From assembly GCA_007258455.2 (NCBI GenBank), contig VDFB02373365.1:218359765-218423764 (forward strand): a stretch of 64,000 nucleotides of DNA, in the 5' to 3' direction. A model generated the notes under the pieces. The model searched no databases and was not told the origin of the DNA. It saw only the letters and a list, made by a program, of their open reading frames with translations. This document shows, one piece after another, positions 34,770 to 45,594 of the stretch. A program made the translations under genes and the position numbers. The DNA is from Sequoia sempervirens. Its lineage: Eukaryota; Streptophyta; Pinopsida; Cupressales; Cupressaceae. Each line of letters starts with the position of its first letter. The first letter of the stretch is position 1.

Positions 34770-37700
34770 ATTTTATGTCATGGAACATTCGGGGGCTAAA
34801 CAACTCCCATAAACAAGATATTTTGCACAATTTTGCTAGGGACCATAAACCTAATATTTTAATTGTTAAAGAGTCCAAGATTCCTAAGGATAGAGTGGAA
34901 AGGATTAAGATTTTCAAGAATTGTGGTGTGCAGGGAAGGAGTTCAGAAGGGGCTTCTCGAGGTTTAGTGACTTTTTGGGATCAGGATCATCTTCATGGTA
35001 CTCTAGTTTGGGAAGATGCCAATCATGTGGCTACCAAACTCAGACATATCAGAGATGATTTCATTTGTATTCTATCTAATATCTATGGCCCCAACAATAA
35101 AACTATGAGAAGAAGTTTTTGGAAAAGACTTGAGTCTTTAGGTTATCCTTCCCTAACGAGAACTGGATCATTATGGGAGATTCTAACACTCCAATGCTTG
35201 TATCAGAAAAATTTGGTGGTTCTCAAATACAAATGGATAGGAAATTGGATCTAATGGAATTTATCAACTCCCAATGTTTGCATGATGTGGACCTTAAAGG
35301 GGCTACCTACACTTGGTCTAACAGGAAGATTGGGAATGATCTTATCCAAGTTTGGCTTGATAGGGCCTTAATTTTGGATAATTGGATGAGGGTGTATTTT
35401 TTTTCTTTAAATGCTCTTTATAGAATTGGCTTAGATCATTTCCTGATAAGCTTTGTGGCTGAATCATTATCTAGTAAGAGAAACTTTCCTTTTAGATTTG
35501 AAAGAATTTGGTTGTCTCATCCTAATATCTTTAACTGCATTCAAGAATGGTGGAATATAAAGGTTAGTGGTACTACTATGTTTTGGGTGGCTAAAAATCT
35601 CAATGAGGTCAAGACCAAGGTCCAAATTTGGAACAAGGATGTTTTTGTGGACATTTTGTCTACTAAGGCCGAAATTCAACATGATTTAAAGGATATTTAG
35701 GATAGAATTCAGAAAGATGGTTATGTGGGGGACTTTTGATCTAGATAAAATGAAATCCTCACAAAATATCATGATATTATATCAAAAGAAGAGGAATATT
35801 GGAAATAGAGATCTAGATCAGTTTGGCTTTTGTCAGAGGATAAGAACACCAGGTTCTTCCACTTGACTACTATGAAACATAGGTTATCTGATCGTATCAC
35901 TCATACTTTGAAGGATGGTGCCAAAATTGAAAAGGAGGATGGGATTATGAATGAGGCCGTCCAATTCTTTGCTAATCTTCTCTCTGTGGAGGGGCGGTTA
36001 GATGAGAATTCTCAACAAACACTCATTGATTCTATCCCCAACATTCTGAATGAGCATCAAAATAGAACTCTGGTTGTTATCCCTTCAATGGAAGAGGTTA
36101 GAAAGGATATTTTTTATTTCGAAGAGAATAAGGCCCCTAGACTTGACGGGTTCCCTATGTTCTTTTTTCAAGTCTTCTAGGAAATTGTTGCTAAGGATGT
36201 GGTTAATGTTGTTAAAGAGTGTTTTGGATCCAAGAATTTGTTGAAAGAGATTAATGCTACATTTATTGCTCTAATCCCCAAGTTCCCTAGTGTTGATGCT
36301 TTTGATTTCTTCTACCCGATTAGCTTATGCAACTCCTTTTACAAAATAATTTCTAAAGTGGTCACCACTAGGCTTCTTGGGGTTCTCCCACTATTGATTT
36401 CTCCTTAGCAGAATGGCTTTGTTCCTGGCAGACAGATCTTGGATTCCATTATTACAGTTCATGAGAATATCCATTCTATAGAAGTCTCGATAAACCAAGG
36501 CTTTTTACTTAAGTTGGATATGTCAAAGGCCTATGATAGGGTGGATTGGGAGTTCTTGATGAAATTTTTAAAATCTTTTGGGTTTTTAGAGAGGTTTCTA
36601 CAGTTGACATGGGAAATGATTTCTACTACCAACATTGTTGTCATTATCAATGGATCTCCTTCCCATTTTTTCAAAGTCTCTAGGGGTGAGAGACAAGGAG
36701 ATCTTGTTTCTCCTATTCTCATTACACTAATGGTGGAAAGTCTGGGAAGGATTTTGCACAAAAAAGTGATGGAAGGGAGTCTGAAAGGGTTAAAGTCATC
36801 TTTGGATAACCTTGCCTATTCGCATCAACTATTCATTGATGAAACCATCCTTTTGGGAAGCTCAACAATTGGAGAGGCCAAGAATCTAAAAATTTCCCTT
36901 ATTCTTTATGAGGAAGATTTTGGGCAAAAAATTAACAGGATGAAAAGTTCTCTTTTCTTTTTCAACACCTCGGAACCTAGGCAAAGGAAGATTGCAAACA
37001 TATTAGGCTATGTTGTTAATTCTCTTCCTTCCATTTACTTGGGGCTTCCTTTGGCAACCAAACCTCCATAATCTTTTTGGATTTCTCTTGTGGATAGGTT
37101 TAATCAAAAGTTGGATAGTTGGAAAGGGGCCCTTCTTATTCAAGTTGGTAAAGTTATGCTGCTAAAGGCTTCTCTTCAAAATTTTCTTGTTTATGCTCTT
37201 AGTTTGTTTAAGATCCCTTCTAAATTTGTTGAAATTATTGAAAGGATTAAAAAATATTTCCTTTGTTCTGGGGTTGAGGAGAAGAAGAGGATTCTACTGG
37301 TAGCTTGGGAGAATGTGTGTAAACCCAAAAAGTATAGAGGTCTAGGTCTGAGGAACATTAGAGTTTTTAATAAAACTCTCTTGGTGAAACAGGTTTAGAG
37401 AAATTTTGTTGATGCCTATGAATGGAATGCTATTTGGCATAGTAAATATTTATGGAAAGCTGACTAATTCAAATATTTTATTTTTTCTCAGAATCTTCCT
37501 CTTGGTTCAACCCTTCGGAATAATGGCATTAAGGCAAGGGATCTTGCTAGTAAAGGTGCGGTTTGGAAAATTGGAGATGGTATAAAAATCTTGTTTTTGG
37601 AAGATCAGTGGATTGGAAATGAACTTATTTGTAGTATCCCTATCTTTAGGAATCATATGGAGGAGTGAAAATCCAAATTTGGTACCTTTGTTGGAGACAA

Positions 37701-38860
37701 TTGGAGGAATGATCAGTGGGTTGGTATCCCTAATATTAGTCTAGACCTTCACCCCCTGTAGTCTCTCCTAAATTCTATTGTGCTCAGTTAGCAGGGCCAA
37801 GAGGATTCTATGGTCTGGAAGTTGTCCTCATTAGGAGTCTATTTTGTTTCTTCAGCGGTGGCCTCCTATTTTTAGTCCTCCCCTTCTCCTGTGTGGGCGA
37901 AGTCTTGGGTGCACAACCTTATTCCTAAAGTCAACATCTTTGTGTGGATCCTTGTTCAAAATAAGTTGTTAACTAATGATAATCTTTGTAAGTATGGATT
38001 TTCTTTTCCTAACAGATGCTATCTTTGTTGTGCGGAGGCTGAGACTGCTTCACATCTCTTTCTCCACTATCCTTTTTCCTATGACATTTGGTGTAGGATT
38101 TTGCAATTGTGGGATCTCAGCTAATTTTTTCCTGGCTCTATATTGGACTTTTATATCTAGTGGAAGGCTCCTTCAAACAACCAAGTGTTGAATCTACTTT
38201 GGAGATACATTTTTCCTCATGTCGCTTGGGGCATTTGGAATGAGCATAATAATAGAATCTTCTAGGATTCAACTCTTTCAAAGAAAATTGTTTTTGACAA
38301 AAAATATCAGAGTTGTGGGAGAGAATTTCAACTTGCTTAATAACAAAATCAATGTGAATGGAAAGGTCAGATACCAAGATTATGAGCTTAGAGTTGTTAA
38401 TGCTTGGAAGATTAATGTTGATGCTTCTTCTCCTCTTAATTCCCCTAAGGGGCCTAGAGATGGAATCTATTGGAACCTCCCTCCTCCTGGATGGGTTAAA
38501 ATTAATTTTGATGGGGCGGCCAAGGGTAATCCTAGGGTAGCTAGGTGTGGGGGAGTGATAAGGGATGAGAATGGAATTTTATTGTAGGAGTGGCTCTCCC
38601 CTTGGGTACCCAGACCGACCACATTACTGAAGCCATAGGGTCATTTCAAGTTTTGAATCTTGCTCATCAGTTGAACTTTAAAAATGTGTGGCTTGAAGGG
38701 GACTCAAACAATACAATACAATGTATTAAGGGCCTTCAAAAACATTTATGGAATATAGAGAATTGGACAAATATTTCTAAGGGGATTATAACTAATTTTG
38801 AAAAATGGGTGTGTAGGATCGTGATGGGCCAAAAAGTGGTGATATGATGGGTATTTGTAG
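34766..38860 (+). pseudogene. LINE ORF2: endonuclease, RT, zinc region, RNase H
   Basis: Starts at an ATG that overlaps the ORF1 stop (ATGA). The apurinic-type endonuclease shows MSWNIRGLNNSHK, IVKESKIPKD and MGDSNTPM (normally GDFN), then LDHFLI (normally SDH). A frameshift lies near 35170. The RT shows PISLCNSFYKIISKVV, QNGFVPGRQ, KLDMSKAYDRVDWEF, RQGDLVSPILI and LFIDETIL, where the FxDD box has become FIDE. A zf-RVT-like CYLCCAEAETASHLFLHYPF follows (about 38020). RNase H: VKINFDGAAKGNPR, ITEAIGSFQVLNLA and VWLEGDSNN, with a frameshift near 38585 and a decayed end. The domain order is that of plant L1 elements with RNase H. Many stops; inactive. Confidence 0.85.
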
Positions 38861-38869
38861 GGTATATGG

Positions 38870-39590
38870 TTGACGACTTTTTTTAACCCAAAATTAATGA
38901 AACTAAAAGGGTTTTTAAAGGAGATTCTCATATTTCCACCAATATAAATTATTCTTTACTTTGAATTTAATAAATAATTATTATTCATTTTTTATTTGAA
39001 TTATGACTAAAGTCATAATTGATAGGATGATTGAAAATCATCTATAGCTTTCAAACAGTATCATATTTTTGAATCTAAAACATGTGTCACATTCTATGCT
39101 TCGTATACTATAGGATTTAAAAAAAAAATGAATTTCATGAAGTTTTGACTAAGTTAAGGTGGTTAGACGTATGAGTTTTTATATTTTTTAAAAGTTGTAA
39201 TAAAAAATCATAATTAATTATTTATTTGGAAAAAATTACAAAAATATCCATGACATCAGGACATGAGTCCTCTACTTATATCTAAAATATTATAAAAAAT
39301 ATTATCATTTTATTGTGGTTAGGGGTGGTCGGATGCACCTACTTCTTATATTTTTCCTAAAATTTAAGTACTACTACATTGAAATTTCATATTTTCACCA
39401 AATAGATTTTTGTTTTTAAAAATAAACCTAGTAGTTTAGAAACTACATTCAATTTGCTACAAATTCTATTCTTACATATTTTTGAAATAATATAGATAAC
39501 TTATTCAAATTTTTACTTGAAGTTTCCTAACTCTGATTTTTCTTAATTTTTTGCCACTTAAGGGTCTTTTTTTTCCATGATGATCCTGGA
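38870..39590. other. AT-rich block between RNase H and third ORF
   Basis: No coding frame. It begins after GACTTTTTTTAACCC (38874 on) and ends near GGGTCTTTTTTTTCC (about 39564-39578). The two T-runs could be a target duplication around an inserted non-autonomous element, but I find no convincing terminal inverted repeats. It may equally be decayed LINE 3' sequence. Confidence 0.35.
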
Positions 39591-39953
39591 CATACCCAAA
39601 TGATTTATTTCCCATGTGTATATAGGGATATTAACATGGTGGTGGAATTTTTTTCCAACAAGGGTGTTCAGGCAAAGGAGCGATGAGTTGTAGGCTAATG
39701 TCACTACCTTGTTAATGAATGATCCAATTCATGAGAAGGGTCAAATTAACCCTACCAACCTATGATTATGGGTGTTGATTTTTTATTCACGTAGTCTCAA
39801 GACTAATGTTCAATTATTCATTATCGTTGGTTGAGGCATAACAATATTAATTGCTATTCTGATCTTTTGTGCTTCGCAAGCTTTCTAGGTATTTTGATTA
39901 CTAGTTTATTTGCTTTTTTGAAGGCTTTTGTACAGGTCTACAATTCTACCAAC

Positions 39954-41423
39954 ATGGGTGGCAAGAGTCGTAGGGTTGAACCGATGGGTTGTGAGGATCT
40001 AAAAAACACTAAGGTTTGGGAGATTTTGGAGAAGGGCGGGATTACCCAAAATATTGAAAAACTCCATGGCTAGGACCTGAATGTCACTAGGTTTTTTTTC
40101 AAGGATTGGAAGGATGGTGAGATTATTTTGTTTGGGAGAAAGGTTACTATTGATGAGCAGTTAATTGCTGAGGTTACTGGACTTTCCATTGAAGGAATCA
40201 AGTTTTATAGGGATAGGAAACTCTCTGACTAGGCTATGCAGAAATTTCTGAAGACATAGAAGAAAAAGGAGGACCTGAGAAGGACTACCAAAAGTAGTTA
40301 TGATTCTTTGAAGATATTTTCACATTGGAGGAAGGTGTTGAGAGTTATAATGGAGTACATTACCCTGGACGTATGGTACACTAGGGTTTTTGGGTACCAC
40401 TTTGTGCTCCTCAACCATTTTCGGCACTAGGTTAGGGTTTCCTTCCCTTTCTATCTTGCTACCTCTCTGAATGCTATTCTTTAGAACTATAGTCAGAATC
40501 TGATTAGGCATTCCATTCTTCATGATGGTTTTCTTGTTTTAATCTTTTAGCATTTCAAAGTTATGTCGACTCTATCCCACTAGACCCCTTCTTCCAAGGG
40601 AAGGGTTGCAACTAAGGGAAAAGACAAGTGTAGTGTCTCTCCTTAGGAGAAGGGAAAAAGAAAGGTCTCAGAGGATCCCTCTTATGATGTTAGTTAGGAT
40701 TATTCGCAGTTGACCCCTTCGTTAGATAATTCCAGTTACCCTACCACTGACAAAGAGGATAGGCCCTGTTATCCTAGGGAACTTAAGGCTAAGGACCATT
40801 ACTTTAAAGTTGATCATGAATTTCGTGATGACATTCTTGCTATAGCCCATAATGGGTTTGTGGATTTCTTCTAGTTAATTAGATGGGTGTTTTTTGAGAT
40901 TAAGGAACTAAAATTGAATCAAAGGGCTATGAACAGTAAATTGGAAAAGGCTAAAAAAAGTGACAATAATAACAGAGACAAACATAAGGCCACCAACTTA
41001 TGGATTTAGGAAGAGAAGAATTACATGGTGGAGTGCCTCAAGAAAAATGTTGAGGAATTGCAACAATTTAAGAGCAACCATGATGGAAAGCTTTCTAGTA
41101 TAGAGGAAAAGATTAAGAATATAAAATATTCTATCCATAAGGTGCTAGAAATAAGCCACAAAATTTTAAAATCTATAGCGAAGACCATGAATACGATGGT
41201 GGATAATCTAGAAAATTCCTATCACGTCAGGACTATTGTGTATGTGGATGGTAAGAAAGAGGAAAGCCAGATGGAGGGCATGGGGCCGAGTAAAAGAACC
41301 AGAGTGAACCTGAAGAGGAAGTATGACCAGACTCTTGTTAACATTTAGGAGATCAAGAAAGTTGCTTTAAATTTGAACAATCTCGAACAGGAGGCGGTGA
41401 ATATCCTTAGGAATCTGGCCTAG
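39954..41423 (+). pseudogene. Third ORF of the LINE composite (same family as gypsy third ORF)
   Basis: One frame of about 490 codons from ATG 39954 (MGGKSRRVEPMGCED) to TAG 41421, broken by about a dozen stops that are all TAG. The N-terminal domain reads WKDGEIILFGRKVTIDEQLI, AEVTGLSIEGIKFYRD, then VIMEYITLDVWYTRVFGYHF, VLLNHFRH and VSFPFYLATSLNAIL. A lysine- and serine-rich linker (SSKGRVATKGKDK, 40590-40680) follows, then a long helical, probably coiled-coil region (MVECLKKNVEELQQFKSNHD, SSIEEKIKNIKYSIHKVLEI). It lacks RT, integrase or transposase motifs. The layout matches 23194-25704. Function unknown. Confidence 0.65.
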
Positions 41424-41759
41424 TGGCTGGGCTTTTGTTGGCTTTTTGTTGGATTTTTGTCGTGCTGCCTTGGGTTGGTTCCTTGTTCTTTTCTTTGATG
41501 GTAGCTATCTATTTTTTTGTCTTGATCCCTTTATTGCTATATATTTTTCTTGTTTACTGTTAAGGGTTTTGGGTTCCCTTCAAAAACTATTTGTTCCTTA
41601 ATAAAAAACACATCACTTTATATGTTTTAAAAACTCATTAGCTTAGATAAATATTAATAACAATTAACTTATTTGCTTGAACTTCATTAATACAAAGAAT
41701 ATGTCAAACACTATGTCTCTAATAGTAGAAGACTAAATACCCTATGTCTCTACAATGGT

Positions 41760-42153
41760 AGAGGACAAAGTGCCTATTTCAGTTGGCACGATTCAAAAAG
41801 GAAAATTACTTGGATAAGTGTTAATGCTAAAAGTATAAGTCCTCCCGAAAGAAATAGAAACAACCATGGCTTTGAATAGTGAACCATAATAAACTAAGCA
41901 CATAGAACCTTCTACCACTTTTTACAATATTAATTTATGGATGAAGAAACCTTGTCAAGATCATCACACATAGGCATTTTTGTGGATGTTATCATGGAAT
42001 TCCAAAGTTGTGCAATCTCATTATCACTTCCAAGATTTTGATGATGATGCTCTCTCATCTGAAGATACCCACGCCCCCACTAGTATTAATCAGATCATTC
42101 ATTACAATGGTGTATCTTGTAATGGGTTTCTCTTCTTCTTGGGAGTAGATTTC
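41760..42153 (-). pseudogene. DUF247 copy B, C-terminal part (left of copia)
   Basis: The minus strand reads EEEKPITRYTIVMNDLINTS, matching copy A, then a decayed tail with SLLWFTIQSHGCFYFF where copies A and C have the C-terminal hydrophobic anchor. The 3' flank (41607-41760) also matches the other copies. The copia element entered at 42149-42153 and separates this part from 47929-48440. Confidence 0.75.
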
Positions 42154-42716
42154 TATTGGAATATCTAACTTTGAGCAGGAACGAGAAAGTGCATTTAATG
42201 CACAATCAGATGAGATCCATTTTGGATTGTTCCCCCCAATTGCAGTGTCTGACATATGCTGGCTAGTAAATGTTTTTTTGGCAGAAAATTAATTCTGGTA
42301 GGTGAGTTTGAAAATGAGCACCAATTTTTGAAAGGGAAACAAAAGACAAAAGAAAAAGTAGAATGTTTTTTCTGTAGAGAGACAACACAATAAGTTTTTG
42401 CAGTAGAAAACAAGGAGTGTTCAGCAAAATAGTGAAGGGAATGTTCAACAGAACCTGCAGTAACATAAGGTATTGATAGAGAGTAGTGCTCGAGTGATGT
42501 AGAATATCTCCGGCATGCAGTAGCACACAACAAGCTCCCATGTGTCATAATATGCACATTTTTTTGTATGAAGAATATACAGAGCTTTAGCTCTAACTTT
42601 TGTGTAATCCTTTTGTGAATGAATGAAATAGAAAATATTTTTCCTCCTTGTCTTGTTGTCTCTTTGCTATATGTTTTCATTCTTTTCCCATTGTAGTTGG
42701 GTTCCTTTTCCCAACA
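42154..42716 (+). repeat. 5' LTR of copia element
   Basis: Starts TATTGGAATATC (TG has become TA) and ends TTCCCAACA. Compared with the 3' LTR it lacks about 40 bp after AGAGATC and has 26 bp more near the 3' end between two TTTTCCCA copies, as expected from slip events between short direct repeats. Confidence 0.88.
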
Positions 42717-42895
42717 AATTAGTACCAAATCCCTAAGTTTTTTGGGAATTTAGTTTTTAAAGACCTAACTTTGTTCCTAGGTGTTCAGTAATAGAACCTT
42801 AGTTTTTGGGTATTTAGAAAAACCCCAATTTTCTGGGCAATGAAGAAAAGCCCTAGATTTTTTTTGGGTATTTGTAGTTTCACCCATTTAGCAAA

Positions 42896-43846
42896 ATGGC
42901 TCAAGGAGATAATAGGAGTTGGAAGCAACTGCCTATATTTGATGGTAAAAATTATGACGTCTAGGAAAATAAAATGAAAACCATATTAGTGGCAAATGAC
43001 TTGTGGGAGTTAGTAGCGAATGGGTTCATAGATGTGACTGACCCAAATGCATTTATAGCAGTGAGTAATGCTCAAAAGAATCAATTGAAGGGGACAAGGA
43101 AAAATGATGGTAGAACCCTTAGTTTGATTGAGGTAGCCTTGATAGCGGCTATTTTTCCTCGAAGAGCAGTAGCTAGTTATGCAAAAGAAGCATGGGAAAT
43201 CCTCCAAACCACCTACAAATGAACTAAGAAAGCCAGAGCAATGAAACTCCAGCTGCAAAGGAGAGAATTTGAGACCATGCAAATGAAGGACAATGAGTCC
43301 ATTTTATATTTTCATACAAGGGCTTCCAATTTAGTTAACTACTTAAGGATAAATGGAGAAACCATGGAAGAGAAAAGTATTGTGGAGAAGATTCTCAGAA
43401 GATTAGCCACAAAATTTGACCCAGTGGTTATTGCCATAGAAGAGGAAAAGGACGTCTCACAAATATCAATTGATGAGTTAATGGGTTCACTTCAAACCCA
43501 TGAGTAGCACCTAAATAGATCTGCAAATTATTCCTAGGAGCAAGCTTTCAAAGCTCAAGCCAATGTGAGAGGCAGGGGAAGAGGAAGAGGTAAAAGAGGT
43601 AGAGGTAGAAGCAACTCTAGAAGAGGAGGCTCAAATAGTCAAGAGGAGGCTAGCACCTCCCAATCAGACTTCCAAAATACAAAAAAAAATAGCAGCTCAA
43701 ATCAGAGATCTAATAAGAAAATTGTGCAATGTTACTACTATCACAAGTATGGTCACTATGTAAGTGAATGTAGGAAGAAACGACGTGACCAAGGGATTCA
43801 AAATGCAAATGTGGCAAATGAGAACAAGGCTAAAAATGAAAAATAG
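42896..43846 (+). pseudogene. gag: copia gag
   Basis: Frame 2 from ATG 42896 (MAQGDNRSWKQLPIFDGKNY), then a stop where TGG of the usual WE motif became TAG. The UBN2-type capsid region (Pfam PF14223) includes AKEAWEILQTTYK and LRRLATKFDPVVIAIEE. A glycine/arginine-rich stretch (RGRGRGRGKRGRGR, 43565-43610) precedes a zinc knuckle CYYYHKYGHYVSEC, in which the second Cys is now Tyr. It would build the particle and bind element RNA. Confidence 0.82.
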
Positions 43847-45400
43847 TCACAATTGTTTATTGCATGCAATCTTGCAGAATAAGGCAGCGCTAAAGTTTGG
43901 TATTTGGACAACGGTTGTAGAAACCACATGAGTGATAACATAAATTTATTTACCTCCATATACAAGAACATTAAGTATGAAATTAAAATGGGGAACAATC
44001 AAAAGGTTCTAGTCATGGTCAAGAGAATAGTGTCCCTACAAACCAAATATGGTGAAGAAAGCCAGCTCCATGACGTCTTCTATACCCTAGGCATGAAAAA
44101 AAATCTTGTGAGCATTGGAAAGATGGTCCAAAATGGTTATAGAGTGCTAATGGAGAAAGGGGAATGCATCATCTATGACAAGGATAGAAGCAAGAAAGTT
44201 ATGGAAGTGGTTCAAATGACAAAGAACTAGATGTTTTCCCTCAAAATGCAAATCTCAACACACTCAACAAGCCTGCAGTAGTCAGCCTTTAAAACAGTCA
44301 TTCAAGACCCATCCAAACTTTTACATTTGAGGTATGGGAATCTAATTTATTCTAGCTTAAATATTTTAGATAAAAAGGATATGGTTAGGGGCCTATTAGC
44401 AATTATAGAGCCCGATGGAAAGTGTGAAGCATGCATCCTAGGTAAATAGCATAGGTATCCCTTTCAATCAGGGCATTTTAGGAGAGTTAGAGCACCATTA
44501 GACATGGTGCATTCATATTTTTGTGGTCCCATGAAGACCCCAACCGTAGGTGGAAATTTTTATTTCATGACACTCATAGATGACTATAGTAGAAAGATTT
44601 GGGTGTATTATTTGAAGAACAAATCGGATGCATTTGATAAGTTCAAGGAGTTTAAGGCCTTGGTTGAAAAGAAAAGTGGCCACTATATCAAAGTCATTTT
44701 AATGAACAGAGGGGGAGAATATATATCAAAATATTTTATGAACTTTTGCAAGTATCAAGGCATTTAGAGACAACTCATAGCTCAATATACTCCACAACAA
44801 AATGGACTGGTTGAAACAAAGAACAAAACCATCATAGAGATGGCAGCAAGCGTGTCGAAGGAAAAAGATTTGTCTAATGGATATTGGGGTTATGTTTTAG
44901 CAACATCAGTCTACATTTTGAATAGGTACCCTAGAAAGGTTGTTCGTGATAGGATTCCACAAGAAGCATGGAAAAAATGAAAATAGAGTGTTGAGCATTT
45001 GAGAATATTTGGATGTGTGGCATATGCACTCGTGCCAAAAGAGAAAAGGAATAAATTTGATGGAAAAGGTGAAAAATGCATTTTCATAGGCTATAGTGAA
45101 GAATCCAAAGCCTATAGATTGTACAATCCCATCACCAAGAAAGTGGTGATCAGCAGGGATGTTGAATTTATTGAAAATGAGTCATGGGATGGAACAGTGG
45201 ACAAAAAAATGGGTATTTCTATCTCAATACCCTTTGAGGATGAAGAAGTTGTAGAAGGTAGATGTGCCATAAATCTACAACAAGGTAACAATTTAGAAAA
45301 TAGTAGCAGTAGCTCCAAAAATTCTCAGTAGAGAAGCAGCTTTGAAAATTCCTAGCACGGTAGATGCGCCAGAAACCTTCAGCAGGGAAGTTGCTCCAGA
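43847..45400 (+). pseudogene. pol: copia protease and integrase
   Basis: The protease region has WYLDNGCRNHMS (normally LDSGCSxHM, so the catalytic DSG is changed to DNG) and GMKKNLVSIGKMVQNG. Integrase: a zinc half LHLRYGN...CEACILGK, then the catalytic core with MVHSYFCGPM (the usual HSD is HSY), LMNRGGEYIS (the usual D of SDRGGEF is N) and TPQQNGLVETKNKTI with its Glu kept. LRIFGCVAYALVPKEKRNKF follows, as in TNT1-like elements. Frame 2 with stops at 43844, 44228, 44765 and others. Confidence 0.82.
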
Positions 45401-45594
45401 AACTTATAGCAACAGTAGTCTTCATCATTCTAACAGTCAAGCAACTCCTAAAATTCTAACCCTATGCTTGCATCATTGATTCCACAAAAAAATAGCAGCG
45501 TGAGAGAAATTTATGACAACACAAGGTATGATGATTTTGATGATAATTCATATTTTGTTATGTTTTCTTATAGTGATATAATGTATTTTGAAGA

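Larger units (their letters stand above)
32897..41606 (+). mobile_element. L1-type LINE composite with a third ORF
   Basis: Everything between 32897 and 41606 interrupts one point of the DUF247 flank: the left side ends CAAATCATTTAATATA and the right side resumes with ACATCACTTTATATG, an imperfect duplicate or a near-contiguous target. The order is ORF1 (DUF4283, CCHC), ORF2 (endonuclease, RT, zinc-binding region, RNase H), an AT-rich block (38870-39590), a third frame (39954-41423) and a tail GTTCCTTAATAAAAAA that looks like a LINE 3' end. Either one 8.7-kb LINE carries an extra ORF, or another element inserted into or beside the LINE. All frames contain stops, so it is inactive. Confidence 0.65.

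Noticed and set aside
38870..39590. MITE or hAT-like element with terminal inverted repeats
   Set aside because: The ends do not pair as inverted repeats and the T-run target duplication is too simple to be convincing.
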